Below the pieces are notes generated by a model that saw only the letters and a list, made by a program, of their open reading frames with translations, made no database searches and was not told where the DNA came from. A program made the position numbers and the translations under genes. A stretch of 64,000 nucleotides of DNA. Origin: Nocardioides oceani. GTDB taxonomy: Bacteria > Actinomycetota > Actinomycetes > Propionibacteriales > Nocardioidaceae. Below are positions 8,425 through 19,532 of this stretch, in pieces; the first letter of the stretch is position 1, and the number at the start of each line of letters is the position of its first letter. The DNA is taken from positions 894,060-958,059 of the forward strand of contig NZ_JAUHJQ010000001.1 of NCBI RefSeq assembly GCF_030412965.1, read 5' to 3'.

Positions 8425-9305
8425 GCGGTGACCTCCGCGGTCGCGTGGGAGAGGACGGGCGCGTCGCCGCGCTCGAGGCAGGTGGCGACGAGGGTGAGCC
8501 GGTCGCCCTCGCGCCACACCGACGTGCGGATCGTCTCGCCCGGCACGAGCACCCCGGCGAACCGCACCCCGATCGAGGTCAGCCGTGCGGCGTCGCCGTC
8601 GAGCACGCCGTCGACGAGGGTCTTGGCCACGACGCCGTACGACGCGAGGCCGTGCAGGATCGGCCGGTCGAAGCCGGCGGCCGCGGCGAAGACCGGGTCG
8701 GCGTGGAGCGGGTTGAGGTCGCCGTTGAGCCGGTAGAGCAGCGCCTGGCCGGGCGTGGTGGGCGACTCCAGGACGTGGTCGGGCTCGCGGTCGGGCGCGG
8801 CCCACGACTCCTCGGGGCCCGGCTCGCCGCCGAAGCCGCCCTCGCCGCGCGCCCAGATCTGCATCCGCGAGGTCCACAGCGGCTCGCCGCCGCCCTCCCC
8901 GCCGCCGGTGACGGCGGTCGACTCGAGCACCACGACCGCGGCCTTGCCCTTGTCCCAGACCTCCGCGACCCGGGAGGAGATCCGGGCGCTCCCCTCGACC
9001 GGCAGCGGCCGGTGCACGGTGTGCGCCTGGCCGGCGTGCAGGACGCGGCGCAGGTCGACGTCGACGCCGGGCAGCGCCAGGCCGGGCGCCGCGACGTCAC
9101 CGGCCGAGATGCCCTGGCCCGCGACGGCCGCGAAGGTCGGGAGCACCTGCAGGTCGCGCTCGAAGGTCCAGCGCAGCTCGGGATCGGCGTCCGCGTGCCG
9201 GCCGGCGCCGAGCGAGAGGTGGTAGAGCAGCACGTCGCGACGGGTCCAGGAGACCTCGCGGACGGTCGGCTCGGCGGCCAGCGCCGCGGATCGGTCGATC
9301 GGCAT
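8421..9305 (-). CDS. MaoC-like enoyl-CoA hydratase (double hotdog)
   Basis: R-specific 2-enoyl-CoA hydratase type, 294 aa, long enough for two hotdog halves as in the peroxisomal hydratase 2/Hsd4B family. The C-terminal half has the hydratase-2 motif around 'LYRLNGDLNPLHADPVFA' with Asp and His spaced as in the catalytic pair, followed by 'PILHGLASYG'. ATG at 9305 behind GAAGGAG. It lies 11 bp after the fused acyl-CoA dehydrogenase in the same operon. It would hydrate the double bond that dehydrogenase makes during side-chain beta-oxidation. Confidence 0.85.
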   Translation of the reverse strand: MPIDRSAALAAEPTVREVSWTRRDVLLYHLSLGAGRHADADPELRWTFERDLQVLPTFAAVAGQGISAGDVAAPGLALPGVDVDLRRVLHAGQAHTVHRPLPVEGSARISSRVAEVWDKGKAAVVVLESTAVTGGGEGGGEPLWTSRMQIWARGEGGFGGEPGPEESWAAPDREPDHVLESPTTPGQALLYRLNGDLNPLHADPVFAAAAGFDRPILHGLASYGVVAKTLVDGVLDGDAARLTSIGVRFAGVLVPGETIRTSVWREGDRLTLVATCLERGDAPVLSHATAEVTA

Positions 9306-9316
9306 GCCAGTCTCCT

Positions 9317-11530
9317 TCAGCGCTTCGGCGCGGGCTCCGCGTCCCGGGGCAGCCCCAGGATCCGCTCGCCGATGATGTTGAGCTGCACGTCGGTCGTGCC
9401 TCCCGCGATGGACAGGTTGCGGCTGGACAGGAACGACCACGTCGGCGTACGCCGCCGCAGGGCGCCGTGGGCCGCCGCCGCGCCCTGCCAGTCCACCGCG
9501 GTCTCCCAGACCTCCTGGATGTGCGCGACGCCGAGCAGCTTGGCGACGCTGGACTCCGCGCCCGGCTGTCCGCCGGCGACCTGCCGCAGCGCGGTGCGCA
9601 GGGCGAAGAGCCCGCCGGACTGCGCGTCGCCGAGGACCTTGCCGAGCTGGGTCAGCCGCTGCGCGTCGACCTGCGGCTCCTCGGCGGCGAGGGCGAGCAG
9701 CGTCTCGCCGCCGCTGCCGAGCGCCGAGGAGTCGCTCGAGAGCGCCACCCGCTCGTTGGCCAGCGTCGTGCGGGCGAGCCGCCACCCGTCGCCGGGCTCG
9801 CCGACGAGCATGTCGTCGGGGACGAACACGCCGTCGAGGAAGACCTCGTTGAACAGCGCCTCGCCGGTCAGCTCGCGCAGCGGTCGCACGTCGATGCCGG
9901 GGGTCGACATGTCCAGCAGGAAGTAGGACAGCCCGCGGTGCTTGGGCGCGGCCTGGTCCGTGCGCGCGAGCAGGATGCCGACGTCGGCCTCGCGCGCCAT
10001 CGACGTCCAGACCTTCTGGCCGTCGATCCGCCAGCCGCCGTCGACCTTCTCGGCGCGGGTGGACAGGCCGGCGAGGTCCGAGCCGGCGCCGGGCTCGCTG
10101 AACAGCTGGCACCACACGAGGTCCCCGCGCAGGCTCGCCGGCAGGAAGCGCTCCTGCTGGGTGGCGTCGCCGTGCGCGATCAGCGTCGGCACCACCCAGT
10201 TGCCGATCACCATGTCGTGGGGCTCCAGGCCGGCCGCGCGCAGCTCCTCGGCGATCACCAGCTGGGCCACGGCGTCGGCGCCCCTGCCCCACGGGGCGGG
10301 CAGGTGGGGCGAGGTGTAGCCACGCTCGGCGAGGTAGCGCCGCTGCTCGGCACCCTCCAGCGCGACCGCCGGGGCGAGCTCGGCACGCACCTCGGCGCGG
10401 ACCTGCTCGGCCTCGGGCGGGAGATCGATGCCCAGCTCGCGGCGGGCTCCGCCCAGCGCCAGCTCGGCGACCCGCTGCTGCCAGGTGCTGGTCGGGCCGA
10501 GCACGAGCCGGAGCGTCTGGGCGCGGCGCAGGTAGAGGCTGGCGTCGTGCTCCCAGGTGAAGCCGATGCCGCCGAGGGTGTTGATGCAGTCCTTGGCGGT
10601 GCGGAACGCCGCCTCGACGGCGACCGCGCCGGCGACGGCCGCGGCGAGCGCCGCCTCCGCCGGGTCGACCGAGGGGTCCTGGGCGCGCGCGGCGTCCCAG
10701 GCGCAGACCCGCGCCTGCTCGGCGACGGCGAGCATCCACGCGGTGCGGTGCTTCACGCCCTGGAACTGGCCGATCGGGCGGCCGAACTGCTCGCGCACGC
10801 GGGCGTGCTCCGCCGCGGTCCAGGTCGCCCAGTCGGCCAGCCCGGAGGCCTCCGCGGCGAGGAGCGTCGCGGCGAGGTCGAGCGGCAGCCGCGGGTCGAC
10901 CGCGAGCACGTCGTCGGCGGGGACGGTGGCGCTCACCGCCACCGGCGACAGGCGCCGGGTGAGGTCGTGGCTGGGCTCCCGGTCCGTCGTGGCGCCGGCC
11001 CGGTCGACGACGACCCAGGCCCGCTCGCCGGCGACGTCGACCGGGAGCACGAAGACGTCCGCGACCTGGGCCCCGAGCGCCGGCGCGCTCTCGCCGGTCA
11101 CCCGCAGCGAGCCGTCCTCGGCGCGCACCCCGCACAGGGTGCCGGCCCCGAGGGCGACGGCGGCCGGCGTCGTGCCGTCCGCGAGCGCGGGGAGCCGGTC
11201 GACGTGACCGGCGCGGTGCAGGACGGCGGAGGCGAGCACCGTCGGGAGGTAGGGCCCCGGCGCCATCCCGCGGCCGAGCTCCTCGAGGACGACGGCGGTC
11301 TCCAGCAGCGTGCAGCCCGCGCCGCCGACCTCCTCGGGCAGGTGCAGCCCGAGCAGGCCCTGCTCGCCGACGACGCCCCAGAACGGCGGCAGCTGCTCGA
11401 CCTCGGCCTCGACGGCGTCGCGGACGACCGTGTCCGGGACGTGCCGCTCGAGCAGGGTGCGCACCGAGTCGCGCAGGTCGAGGTGGTCCCGGTCGAGCCC
11501 GAGGCTGCCGGTGCTGGTCGGTCGGGGCAT
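9317..11530 (-). CDS. Acyl-CoA dehydrogenase, two-domain fusion (FadE34-like)
   Basis: A 737-aa protein made of two consecutive acyl-CoA dehydrogenase units. Residues ~1-350 end with 'FRTAKDCINTLGGIGFTWEHDASLYLRRA'. Residues ~360-737 hold 'FSEPGAGSDLAGLSTRAEKVDGGWRIDGQKVWTS' and end with 'NLSIAGGTTDVQLNIIGERILGLP'. Steroid-specific dehydrogenases are often alpha2-beta2 heteromers from two genes; FadE34/ChsE3-type enzymes carry both halves in one chain, as here. It would oxidise a steroid side-chain acyl-CoA to the enoyl-CoA using FAD. ATG at 11530; the next upstream gene (thiolase) ends 2 bp before it. The domain bounds are approximate. Confidence 0.9.
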   Translation of the reverse strand: MPRPTSTGSLGLDRDHLDLRDSVRTLLERHVPDTVVRDAVEAEVEQLPPFWGVVGEQGLLGLHLPEEVGGAGCTLLETAVVLEELGRGMAPGPYLPTVLASAVLHRAGHVDRLPALADGTTPAAVALGAGTLCGVRAEDGSLRVTGESAPALGAQVADVFVLPVDVAGERAWVVVDRAGATTDREPSHDLTRRLSPVAVSATVPADDVLAVDPRLPLDLAATLLAAEASGLADWATWTAAEHARVREQFGRPIGQFQGVKHRTAWMLAVAEQARVCAWDAARAQDPSVDPAEAALAAAVAGAVAVEAAFRTAKDCINTLGGIGFTWEHDASLYLRRAQTLRLVLGPTSTWQQRVAELALGGARRELGIDLPPEAEQVRAEVRAELAPAVALEGAEQRRYLAERGYTSPHLPAPWGRGADAVAQLVIAEELRAAGLEPHDMVIGNWVVPTLIAHGDATQQERFLPASLRGDLVWCQLFSEPGAGSDLAGLSTRAEKVDGGWRIDGQKVWTSMAREADVGILLARTDQAAPKHRGLSYFLLDMSTPGIDVRPLRELTGEALFNEVFLDGVFVPDDMLVGEPGDGWRLARTTLANERVALSSDSSALGSGGETLLALAAEEPQVDAQRLTQLGKVLGDAQSGGLFALRTALRQVAGGQPGAESSVAKLLGVAHIQEVWETAVDWQGAAAAHGALRRRTPTWSFLSSRNLSIAGGTTDVQLNIIGERILGLPRDAEPAPKR

Positions 11531-11532
11531 GC

Positions 11533-13766
<2,234 letters not shown>

Positions 13767-13820
13767 CCGCCCGGTCCCCCTCGACCCCGGCCCGCCGGCC
13801 CTCGGCCCTCGGGGCGGCGG

Positions 13821-14594
13821 TCAGCCGAAGAACGCCTGGCCGCCGTCGAGGGGGACCGTGGCGCCGGTGAGGTAGCGCAGGTCGGGGCCGACCAGCGCCA
13901 CGACCGCCCGGCCGATGTCGCCCTCGCAGTCGCCGATGCGGCGCATCGGGATGGTGGCGACGAACTCCTCGGCCTCCTCGGGGTGGTGCTCGGTCCACCA
14001 CCGCAGGCCCGGCGACAGCGCGTGCGGGGCGATGGAGTTGACCCGGATCCCGTCCGGCGCCCACTCGACCGCGGCCGTGCGGGTCAGCGACCGCAGCCCC
14101 TGCTTGGCGGCGGCGTAGGCGCCGTACGTCGTGGGGTCCCACCGCACCATCGCCGAGGTGACCAGGTTGACGATCGACCCGTCGCCGGTCGCCCGCAGGT
14201 GGGGGTGGGCGGCCTTCATGAAGGCGAACGCCGCGAACGGCCCGGTGCGGAAGCCGCGCTGGAACGCGTCGTCGTCGAGCTCGAGCAGCCGGCCGTAGGA
14301 GCCGGCGTAGGCGTTGTTGACGAGGATGTCGAGGCGGCCGAACCGCTCGGCGACGGCCTCGACGACCCCGGGGACGGCCGCGGTGTCCGCGACGTCGCAC
14401 GCGAACGTCTCGGCCTCGACCCCCCGCTCCCGCAGCAGCGCGCAGGTCTCCTCGAGCTTGGCCGCGGTGCGGCCGACCACGCCCACCGAGACGCCCTCGC
14501 TCGCCAGCGCGAGCGCGATGCCCTGCCCCACCCCCTGGCCGGCGCCGGTGATCAGGGCGGCACGTCCCGCCAGGGGTCGGTCCTGGGTGGTCAT
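13821..14594 (-). CDS. SDR family oxidoreductase
   Basis: Classical short-chain dehydrogenase, 257 aa: 'TGAGQGVGQGIALALA' at residue ~16, 'NNAYAGS' near 90, catalytic Ser and 'YGAYAAAKQG', and a C-terminal 'YLTGATVPLDGGQAF'. The 'NNAYA' variation of NNAG is unusual but conservative. It stands alone, convergent with the Hsd4A-like gene, with its own operator copy 76 bp upstream. A hydroxysteroid dehydrogenase role (for example a 7- or 12-hydroxyl of a bile acid) is plausible from context only. Confidence 0.8.
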   Translation of the reverse strand: MTTQDRPLAGRAALITGAGQGVGQGIALALASEGVSVGVVGRTAAKLEETCALLRERGVEAETFACDVADTAAVPGVVEAVAERFGRLDILVNNAYAGSYGRLLELDDDAFQRGFRTGPFAAFAFMKAAHPHLRATGDGSIVNLVTSAMVRWDPTTYGAYAAAKQGLRSLTRTAAVEWAPDGIRVNSIAPHALSPGLRWWTEHHPEEAEEFVATIPMRRIGDCEGDIGRAVVALVGPDLRYLTGATVPLDGGQAFFG

Positions 14595-14669
14595 CGGGTC
14601 TCCTCGGGGCGAATCGGGCAGCGGGCGCCGCGATCATGCGCACCGTCCGACCCCCCCGTGCTCGCCCGG

Positions 14670-14684
14670 TCCCGCTGACCGGGC
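14670..14684. promoter_or_regulatory. Cluster operator copy TCCCGCTGACCGGGC
   Basis: Upstream of the SDR at 14594. Its centre is 41.5 bp from a minus-strand CATGAT (14633-14638). Confidence 0.45.
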
Positions 14685-14711
14685 CCCACCACCGGCCGAC
14701 CTGCGGGCGGG

Positions 14712-15107
14712 TCAGAGGTGCGCGGTCGCCTTGACCTCGAGCCGCACGCCGTGGAGGCCGCCGCCGAGCTGGGCCGCGCCGACGGCGGTCCAGGCCGGCC
14801 ACGGCTCGGCGAGCCGGCGGTCGCGGACCCGCGCGAAGGTCGGGACCTGGCCGGCGAGGTCGAGGTGGAAGGTCACCAGCTCCACGACGTGCTCCAGCCC
14901 GCCGCCGGCCGCCGCCAGCACGTGGGCGAGGTTCCGGAGTGCCAGGTCGACCTCCTCGGCGAGGTCATCGGGCACCGACCCGTCCGCGCGGGTGCCGAGC
15001 ACGCCCGAGCACCAGACCAGGTCGCCGACGCGGACGGCGGGGGCCAGGTGCCACGCGGCGTACGTCTGCTCCTGGCCGGCCGGCACGACCACCTGGCGCG
15101 GGGTCAT
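14712..15107 (-). CDS. RidA/YjgF-YER057c family protein
   Basis: Small (131 aa) Rid-family protein. The family hydrolyses reactive enamine/imine intermediates or has specialised catabolic roles. The middle part 'VGDLVWCSGVLGTRADG' and the end 'GGLHGVRLEVKATA' match the RidA fold pattern. Its ATG overlaps the TGA of the preceding flavin oxidase (ATGA), so the pair are coupled. A Rid protein next to an amine-oxidase-type flavoenzyme is chemically sensible because the oxidase makes an imine. What substrate this has to do with steroids is unknown. Confidence 0.75.
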   Translation of the reverse strand: MTPRQVVVPAGQEQTYAAWHLAPAVRVGDLVWCSGVLGTRADGSVPDDLAEEVDLALRNLAHVLAAAGGGLEHVVELVTFHLDLAGQVPTFARVRDRRLAEPWPAWTAVGAAQLGGGLHGVRLEVKATAHL

Positions 15108-16399
15108 CCGGCCACCGCCCCGGTGAGCTGACCGGTGGGATGGCCGGTGAGCTGGCCGGCCAGGTGGCCGGCGGTGGTCCAGCCGCGCTCGGCCCACGCG
15201 GCGGCGAACACCTCCTGCGGCAGCGGGTCGGTCCAGGTGCCGGCGAGCGCGAGCCCGGCGGCGAGCCGGCCGATCTCGTCGGCCGCCATCGCGCCGCGCT
15301 CCCCCTCGACGACCACGACGGTGCGGTCGTCGGCGCGGTCGAGGTAGGGCCGGTCCGACGGCGTCGCGCAGACCAGGCAGGGCCGGGTGCGCATCGAGCG
15401 GACCTGCAGGTCGGGCAGGAGCTCGGCGAGCAGCTCGCGGGTCCGCTCGAGGTCCTCGGCGTCGCCGCCGGTGCGGACCCAGGCGGCGATCTCCTCGCGG
15501 CCGTCCAGCGGGTTGCGCAGGAGGCTGTCGCCCGAGACCTTGAGGTACCAGCGGCCGTCGGGGTAGCGCACCGGCGCCATCACGATCCCGCCGAAGACGG
15601 TCCGGCCCTCGCGCACCTTGAGCATCATCATCGTCGGCATCCGCACCGCGTCGGGCCCGTCGACCTCGGCGAGGACGACGGTCGCGCCGAAGGTGGGCGT
15701 GACCAGGGCGCGGTCCAGCAGGCCGGTGGCGTTGGTGGCGGCGCCGGTGGCGACCACCACCTGGTCGGCCCGCCAGCGGGCGCCGCTCGCGGCGACCACC
15801 TCGACGCCGGTGTCGCCGGCCGGGCGGCGCAGCTCCACGACCTCCTCGCGCACGAGGTCGGTGCCGGCGGCCAGCGCCGCGGCGAGCTCGGCCCGCACCA
15901 GGCCCCGCGGGTCGAGGATGAAGGCGTCCTGCTGCCGCACGGCGACGTGGCCGGGCTCGAACCGCAGGGCCGGGTACGCCGCCGCGAGCTCCGCCTCGTC
16001 GAGCAGGTCCACCTCCACACCGAGGTCCGCGGCGTTGGCCGCCAGCACGTCCCGGTCGAACCACAGCGAGCTCGTGCCGGGGGTGGCCGTGCCCGGGAGC
16101 ACGGTGACCGAGTGGGTCGGGGTGAGGAAGTCGATCCCGGTGCGGGCGACGAGGTCGGCGAAGCGCCGCCGGCTCCGCACGGCCAGCAGGGAGGTCACCA
16201 GCGGCACCTCGAGCACGTGGCACAGCCGGCCCTGGTCGTAGGAGCCGGCCCAGGTGCCCTCGTGGCCGGCGACGTCGGCCGGCTCGTCGGGCCCGACGAG
16301 GAGGACCGAGGCACCGGACTCGGCGGCGTGGCGCGCGGTGGCGGTGCCGAGCGGGCCGGCGCCGACCACCGCCAGGTCGTAGCGGGACGGGTCGCTCAC
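15104..16399 (-). CDS. FAD-dependent oxidoreductase, D-amino acid/sarcosine oxidase fold
   Basis: Flavoprotein of 431 aa in the DAO family. N-terminal 'YDLAVVGAGPLGTATARHAAESGASVLLVG' binds FAD, and the C-terminal region 'RPYLDRADDRTVVVVEGERGAMAADEIGRLAAGLAL' closes the FAD site. The start is GTG at 16399 behind CGGAGG; the longer frame upstream is Arg/Pro-rich and unlikely to be protein. It is coupled to the RidA gene. The likely reaction is oxidation of a secondary or primary amine, or of a hydroxy acid. The substrate is not predictable. Confidence 0.75.
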   Translation of the reverse strand: MSDPSRYDLAVVGAGPLGTATARHAAESGASVLLVGPDEPADVAGHEGTWAGSYDQGRLCHVLEVPLVTSLLAVRSRRRFADLVARTGIDFLTPTHSVTVLPGTATPGTSSLWFDRDVLAANAADLGVEVDLLDEAELAAAYPALRFEPGHVAVRQQDAFILDPRGLVRAELAAALAAGTDLVREEVVELRRPAGDTGVEVVAASGARWRADQVVVATGAATNATGLLDRALVTPTFGATVVLAEVDGPDAVRMPTMMMLKVREGRTVFGGIVMAPVRYPDGRWYLKVSGDSLLRNPLDGREEIAAWVRTGGDAEDLERTRELLAELLPDLQVRSMRTRPCLVCATPSDRPYLDRADDRTVVVVEGERGAMAADEIGRLAAGLALAGTWTDPLPQEVFAAAWAERGWTTAGHLAGQLTGHPTGQLTGAVAG

Positions 16400-16480
16400 T
16401 GCATCCTCCGGTTCTTCGAGACGCCGCCGGGGTCCACGCGGGTCGCGGGGGCGGCAGCGCCCAGCCTCGCGGACCGGCGT

Positions 16481-16509
16481 CGTTAAAGCAACGCCATGAT
16501 GCCTTAACG
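16481..16509. promoter_or_regulatory. Probable TetR operator, 10-9-10 inverted repeat
   Basis: CGTTAAAGCA (16481-16490) and TGCCTTAACG (16500-16509) form an inverted repeat with one mismatch, in the region between the divergent flavin oxidase and TetR genes. The AT content is unusual for this DNA. It is most simply the autoregulatory site of the adjacent TetR. Confidence 0.55.
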
Positions 16510-16629
16510 GCACACGGGTCTGGACGTCCGTCCCGTCCGTCCTCGTCGGCGGCGGCCGCGACGGGCCGGCGCGTCACTACGCTGCGCGCAGGGGTGCCGC
16601 CTCGGCGGGCCCGGGGCGAGCGAAGGACG

Positions 16630-17214
16630 GTGGCGGTGACGGTCAGGCAGCGGCAGCGCGCCGGCGGGCGCAGCGAGCAGGTCCGCCTCGCGGTGGGCCG
16701 CGCCGTCCACGACCTGCTGGCCGAGGGCCGCTTCCCGTTCACCACCGTCGAGGTGGCCGAGCGCGCCGGGGTCAACCGGCGCACGCTCTACCGCTGGTGG
16801 CCCACCCAGGACCTGCTGCTCGCGGAGGCGCTCACCCACCACGTCCGGCTGGTCGAGGTGCCCGACACCGGGTCGTGGGCCGAGGACGTGCGGCTCTTCG
16901 CGCACCGGGTGGCGGGCTTCGCGGCCGACCCGGTCGACGTGAGCATCACGCGGATCATGGCTTCGCGGCTGCACCCGGACTTCAACGCCGCCGTCGAGGA
17001 GCACTTCGCCCCGGTCGTGGCCGGCTGGGAGCAGATGCTGGCCCGGGCGGTCGCGCGCGGGGACGCGGCGCCGGTCCACCGCGCCGACACCGTGGTCAGC
17101 GCCCTGGTCTCGCCGCTGTTCCTGGCGCCCCTGACGCGGGGCGCCCCCGCGGCGCCGGAGACCGTCGACCGCATCGTCGACCTGGTCCTGGATGCGACCC
17201 GGCCCCGCGCCTGA
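16630..17214 (+). CDS. TetR-family regulator
   Basis: Regulator of about 194 aa. The HTH region reads 'TVEVAERAGVNRRTLYRWWPTQDLLLAEAL', followed by a TetR C-terminal domain (TetR_C_11-like 'LVSPLFLAPLTRG'). I prefer the GTG at 16630, just after GAAGGA; a frame upstream allows a start at 16594 but without a ribosome site. It is divergent from the flavin oxidase/RidA pair and separated from it by an inverted repeat, so it probably represses that pair. Its 3' end faces an SDR gene. Confidence 0.8.
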   Translation: MAVTVRQRQRAGGRSEQVRLAVGRAVHDLLAEGRFPFTTVEVAERAGVNRRTLYRWWPTQDLLLAEALTHHVRLVEVPDTGSWAEDVRLFAHRVAGFAADPVDVSITRIMASRLHPDFNAAVEEHFAPVVAGWEQMLARAVARGDAAPVHRADTVVSALVSPLFLAPLTRGAPAAPETVDRIVDLVLDATRPRA

Positions 17215-17247
17215 CCGGTCCGGACCGCTCCTGACCGGGCCTGGGCC

Positions 17248-18024
17248 TCAGAAGTGGGCGGGGTCGCGCAGCGTGGCCTCGGCCCCGCCGTCGACGTAGA
17301 GCACCTGGCCCGTGACGTGGGTGGTCCCCGCCGCGACGAGGAACCCGATCATCCGGGCGACGTCCTCGGGCGCGGAGTAGCCGTGCAGCGGCATCGGCAC
17401 CGCGGCGTCCATGACCTGCTTCATCCGCGGGTCCTCGACCAGCGCGGCGGTCATCGGCGAGAGGACGACGCCCGGCGCGACCACGTTGAGGGCGATGCCG
17501 GCGTCGGCCCAGCCGGGCGCGACGGCGGTGCGCCGCGCCCACTGCGCGAGGGCCGCCTTCGACGACGGGTAGAGCTGCTGGGGCCGGCCGTCGGCCAGTG
17601 CCGCCTTTGTGGCGGCCGTGGCCGCGGCGACGTCGCCCGCGAGCAGCGCCTCGACGAGGGCGGCGTCGACCGGCCGGGTGGCGGAGATCGAGCCGACGAG
17701 CACCACGCGGGGCGCCTCCGAGGCGGCCAGCGCGTCGCGCAGCCCGAGGACCAGGTCGGTGCTGCCCGAGAAGTTCACGTGCGGCAGCGCGGGTGAGGCG
17801 CCCGACAGCCCGGCGCAGGTCACGACGCCGTCCACCACGCCGCCGGACGCCTCGAGCACGCCGGCGACGGCGGCCGCGCGGCCCTCCGGCGTGGCCAGGT
17901 CGGCGGTCACCTCGGTCCCCGCGAGGTCGACCCCGACGACACGGTCGCCGCGCTCCTCGAGCAGGCGGCGCACGGCGGCCCCGATGCCGGAGGCGGCACC
18001 GGTGACGACGACGAGACGGGACAT
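17248..18024 (-). CDS. SDR, 3-alpha-hydroxysteroid dehydrogenase-like
   Basis: SDR of 258 aa. 'VVTGAASGIGAAVRRLLEERGD' is the cofactor motif and the catalytic 'YPSSKAALAQWAR' appears near 165. Before it is an inserted Ala-rich segment (~120-150), and after it 'GIALNVVAPGVVLSPM'. This layout, with a long loop before Tyr and no classical NNAG, resembles 3-alpha-hydroxysteroid dehydrogenase/carbonyl reductase of Comamonas testosteroni. It is the last gene of the hsaA-hsaC-flavoprotein operon. Oxidation of a 3-alpha-hydroxyl would be the entry step for bile acids, which supports that substrate class without proving it. Confidence 0.75.
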   Translation of the reverse strand: MSRLVVVTGAASGIGAAVRRLLEERGDRVVGVDLAGTEVTADLATPEGRAAAVAGVLEASGGVVDGVVTCAGLSGASPALPHVNFSGSTDLVLGLRDALAASEAPRVVLVGSISATRPVDAALVEALLAGDVAAATAATKAALADGRPQQLYPSSKAALAQWARRTAVAPGWADAGIALNVVAPGVVLSPMTAALVEDPRMKQVMDAAVPMPLHGYSAPEDVARMIGFLVAAGTTHVTGQVLYVDGGAEATLRDPAHF

Positions 18025-18068
18025 GGGCTCCTCCAGGGACGGGACGGTGCGAGCGGGATCGGCGGCGC

Positions 18069-19532
18069 TCAGGAAGGGCCGGCTGCGGCGCTCCGGCCGG
18101 CGAGGCGGCCGAAGAAGGTGGCGTCACCGAGGGAGGTGCCGCTGATGTAGCCGTCGCCGTGGATGCCCGAGGTCGAGCGCCCGGCGGCGTACAGACCCGG
18201 GACGGGCGTGCCGGCCCAGGTGAGGACCTCGCCGTCGGGGGTGGTGTGCAGCCCGCCGAGCGTGAAGCCGACGACGCCCCCGCCCTCGGCGACGCCCTCG
18301 CGGGCGCCGGGGTGGAAGCCGGCGGCCACGTCGATCGCGGCGTACGGGGCCACGAGCGGACGCAGCCAGCGCGGGTCCTTGTGGAACCAGGTGTCCTCGC
18401 CCCGCTCCGCGTCGCGGTTGTACGCCGCCACCGTGGCCGCCAGGGCGCCCTCCGGCATGCCGAGCTCGGCGCCGAGCTCGTCGAGGTCCTCGGCGGCGTA
18501 CGCCGGGCGCACCCCCCAGCGCTCGCGCTCGGGCAGCTCCTCGAAGCCGGTCTCGTCGACGACGACCCAGTACGGCGCGGGCCGGTGGGCGACCGCCGCG
18601 TGGCTGACGATGCCGGGGTAGGCGTCCTCGTTGACGAACCGCTGGCCGCGGGCGTCGACGAGCATGCCCCGCGCGGCGAGTGCCGGGAGGTAGGTCAGGC
18701 TGGTCTCGTGCGCGGCCATCCGGCGGGTGGCGGCACCGACGGCCAGCGCCATGGTGATGCCGCTGCCGTCGTCGAGGCCGTCGCTGACCTTGCCGCGGCC
18801 GAGCAGGGCGGGCGCGTGGTCGGCGAGCATCCGGTCGTCGTCGACGAAGCCGCCGGTGGTGAGCACGACGCCGCGCTCGGCGCGGTACTCCACGTCCTGC
18901 CCGAAGCGGCGGGCCAGGACGCCCACGACGCGGCCGTCCTCGACGACCAGCTCGGTGGCCCGGGTGTCGGTGTGGGTCACCACGCCGGCCGCGGAGGCGG
19001 CGGCGACCAGGGAGTCCATGAGCGCCCGCCCGGCGTAGAACGGCACCGGGCCGCGGTGCCCCCGGGGCGCCGGCGCGGCGAGGGTGGTGAACGGCCAGGC
19101 GTTCTCCCCCAGCCACATCAACCCGTCGTCGGTGTCGGGCATCCAGGTCAGCCGGTCGTGCAGCGACGGCTGGAAGACCACGCCGTGGTCGACCAGCCAG
19201 TCGAAGTGCGCGACCGAGCCCCGGCAGTAGAGCTCCAGCTTCTCCTCGTCGGCGTGCGGCCCGAGGGCGGCCGAGAGGAAGGCGTGCATCGCCTCGGCGG
19301 AGTCCTCGAAGCCGCAGGCCTGCTGCACCGAGGTGCCGCCGCCGAGGTAGAGCTCCCCGCCGGAGAGCGCCGAGGAGCCGCCGGGCGCGCTGGCCCGCTC
19401 GAGCACCACGACCGACGCCCCGGCCTCGGCGGCCTCGACGGCCGCGGTCGCGCCGGCGCAGCCGAAGCCGACCACGAGCACGTCGCAGCCGGTGACCGGC
19501 CGTGTCGTGCCCGACGCCCCCGCGGCGATCAC
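18069..19532 (-). CDS. FAD-dependent ketosteroid dehydrogenase-like (delta-4(5-alpha) type?)
   Basis: Second fumarate reductase/KstD-family flavoprotein, 487 aa. 'DVLVVGFGCAGATAAVEAAEAGASVVVLERA' binds FAD, 'GGSSALSGGELYLGGGTSVQQACGF' follows, and the C-terminus has 'GLYAAGRSTSGIHGDGYISGTSLGDATFFGR'. This ending differs from the YPGPGAPIG-type end of the other two KstD-like proteins here. The GTG at 19532 overlaps the TGA of hsaC (GTGA). Proteins of this shape include 3-ketosteroid delta-4-(5-alpha)-dehydrogenases; that assignment is a guess from motifs and context. Confidence 0.7.
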   Translation of the reverse strand: MIAAGASGTTRPVTGCDVLVVGFGCAGATAAVEAAEAGASVVVLERASAPGGSSALSGGELYLGGGTSVQQACGFEDSAEAMHAFLSAALGPHADEEKLELYCRGSVAHFDWLVDHGVVFQPSLHDRLTWMPDTDDGLMWLGENAWPFTTLAAPAPRGHRGPVPFYAGRALMDSLVAAASAAGVVTHTDTRATELVVEDGRVVGVLARRFGQDVEYRAERGVVLTTGGFVDDDRMLADHAPALLGRGKVSDGLDDGSGITMALAVGAATRRMAAHETSLTYLPALAARGMLVDARGQRFVNEDAYPGIVSHAAVAHRPAPYWVVVDETGFEELPERERWGVRPAYAAEDLDELGAELGMPEGALAATVAAYNRDAERGEDTWFHKDPRWLRPLVAPYAAIDVAAGFHPGAREGVAEGGGVVGFTLGGLHTTPDGEVLTWAGTPVPGLYAAGRSTSGIHGDGYISGTSLGDATFFGRLAGRSAAAGPS

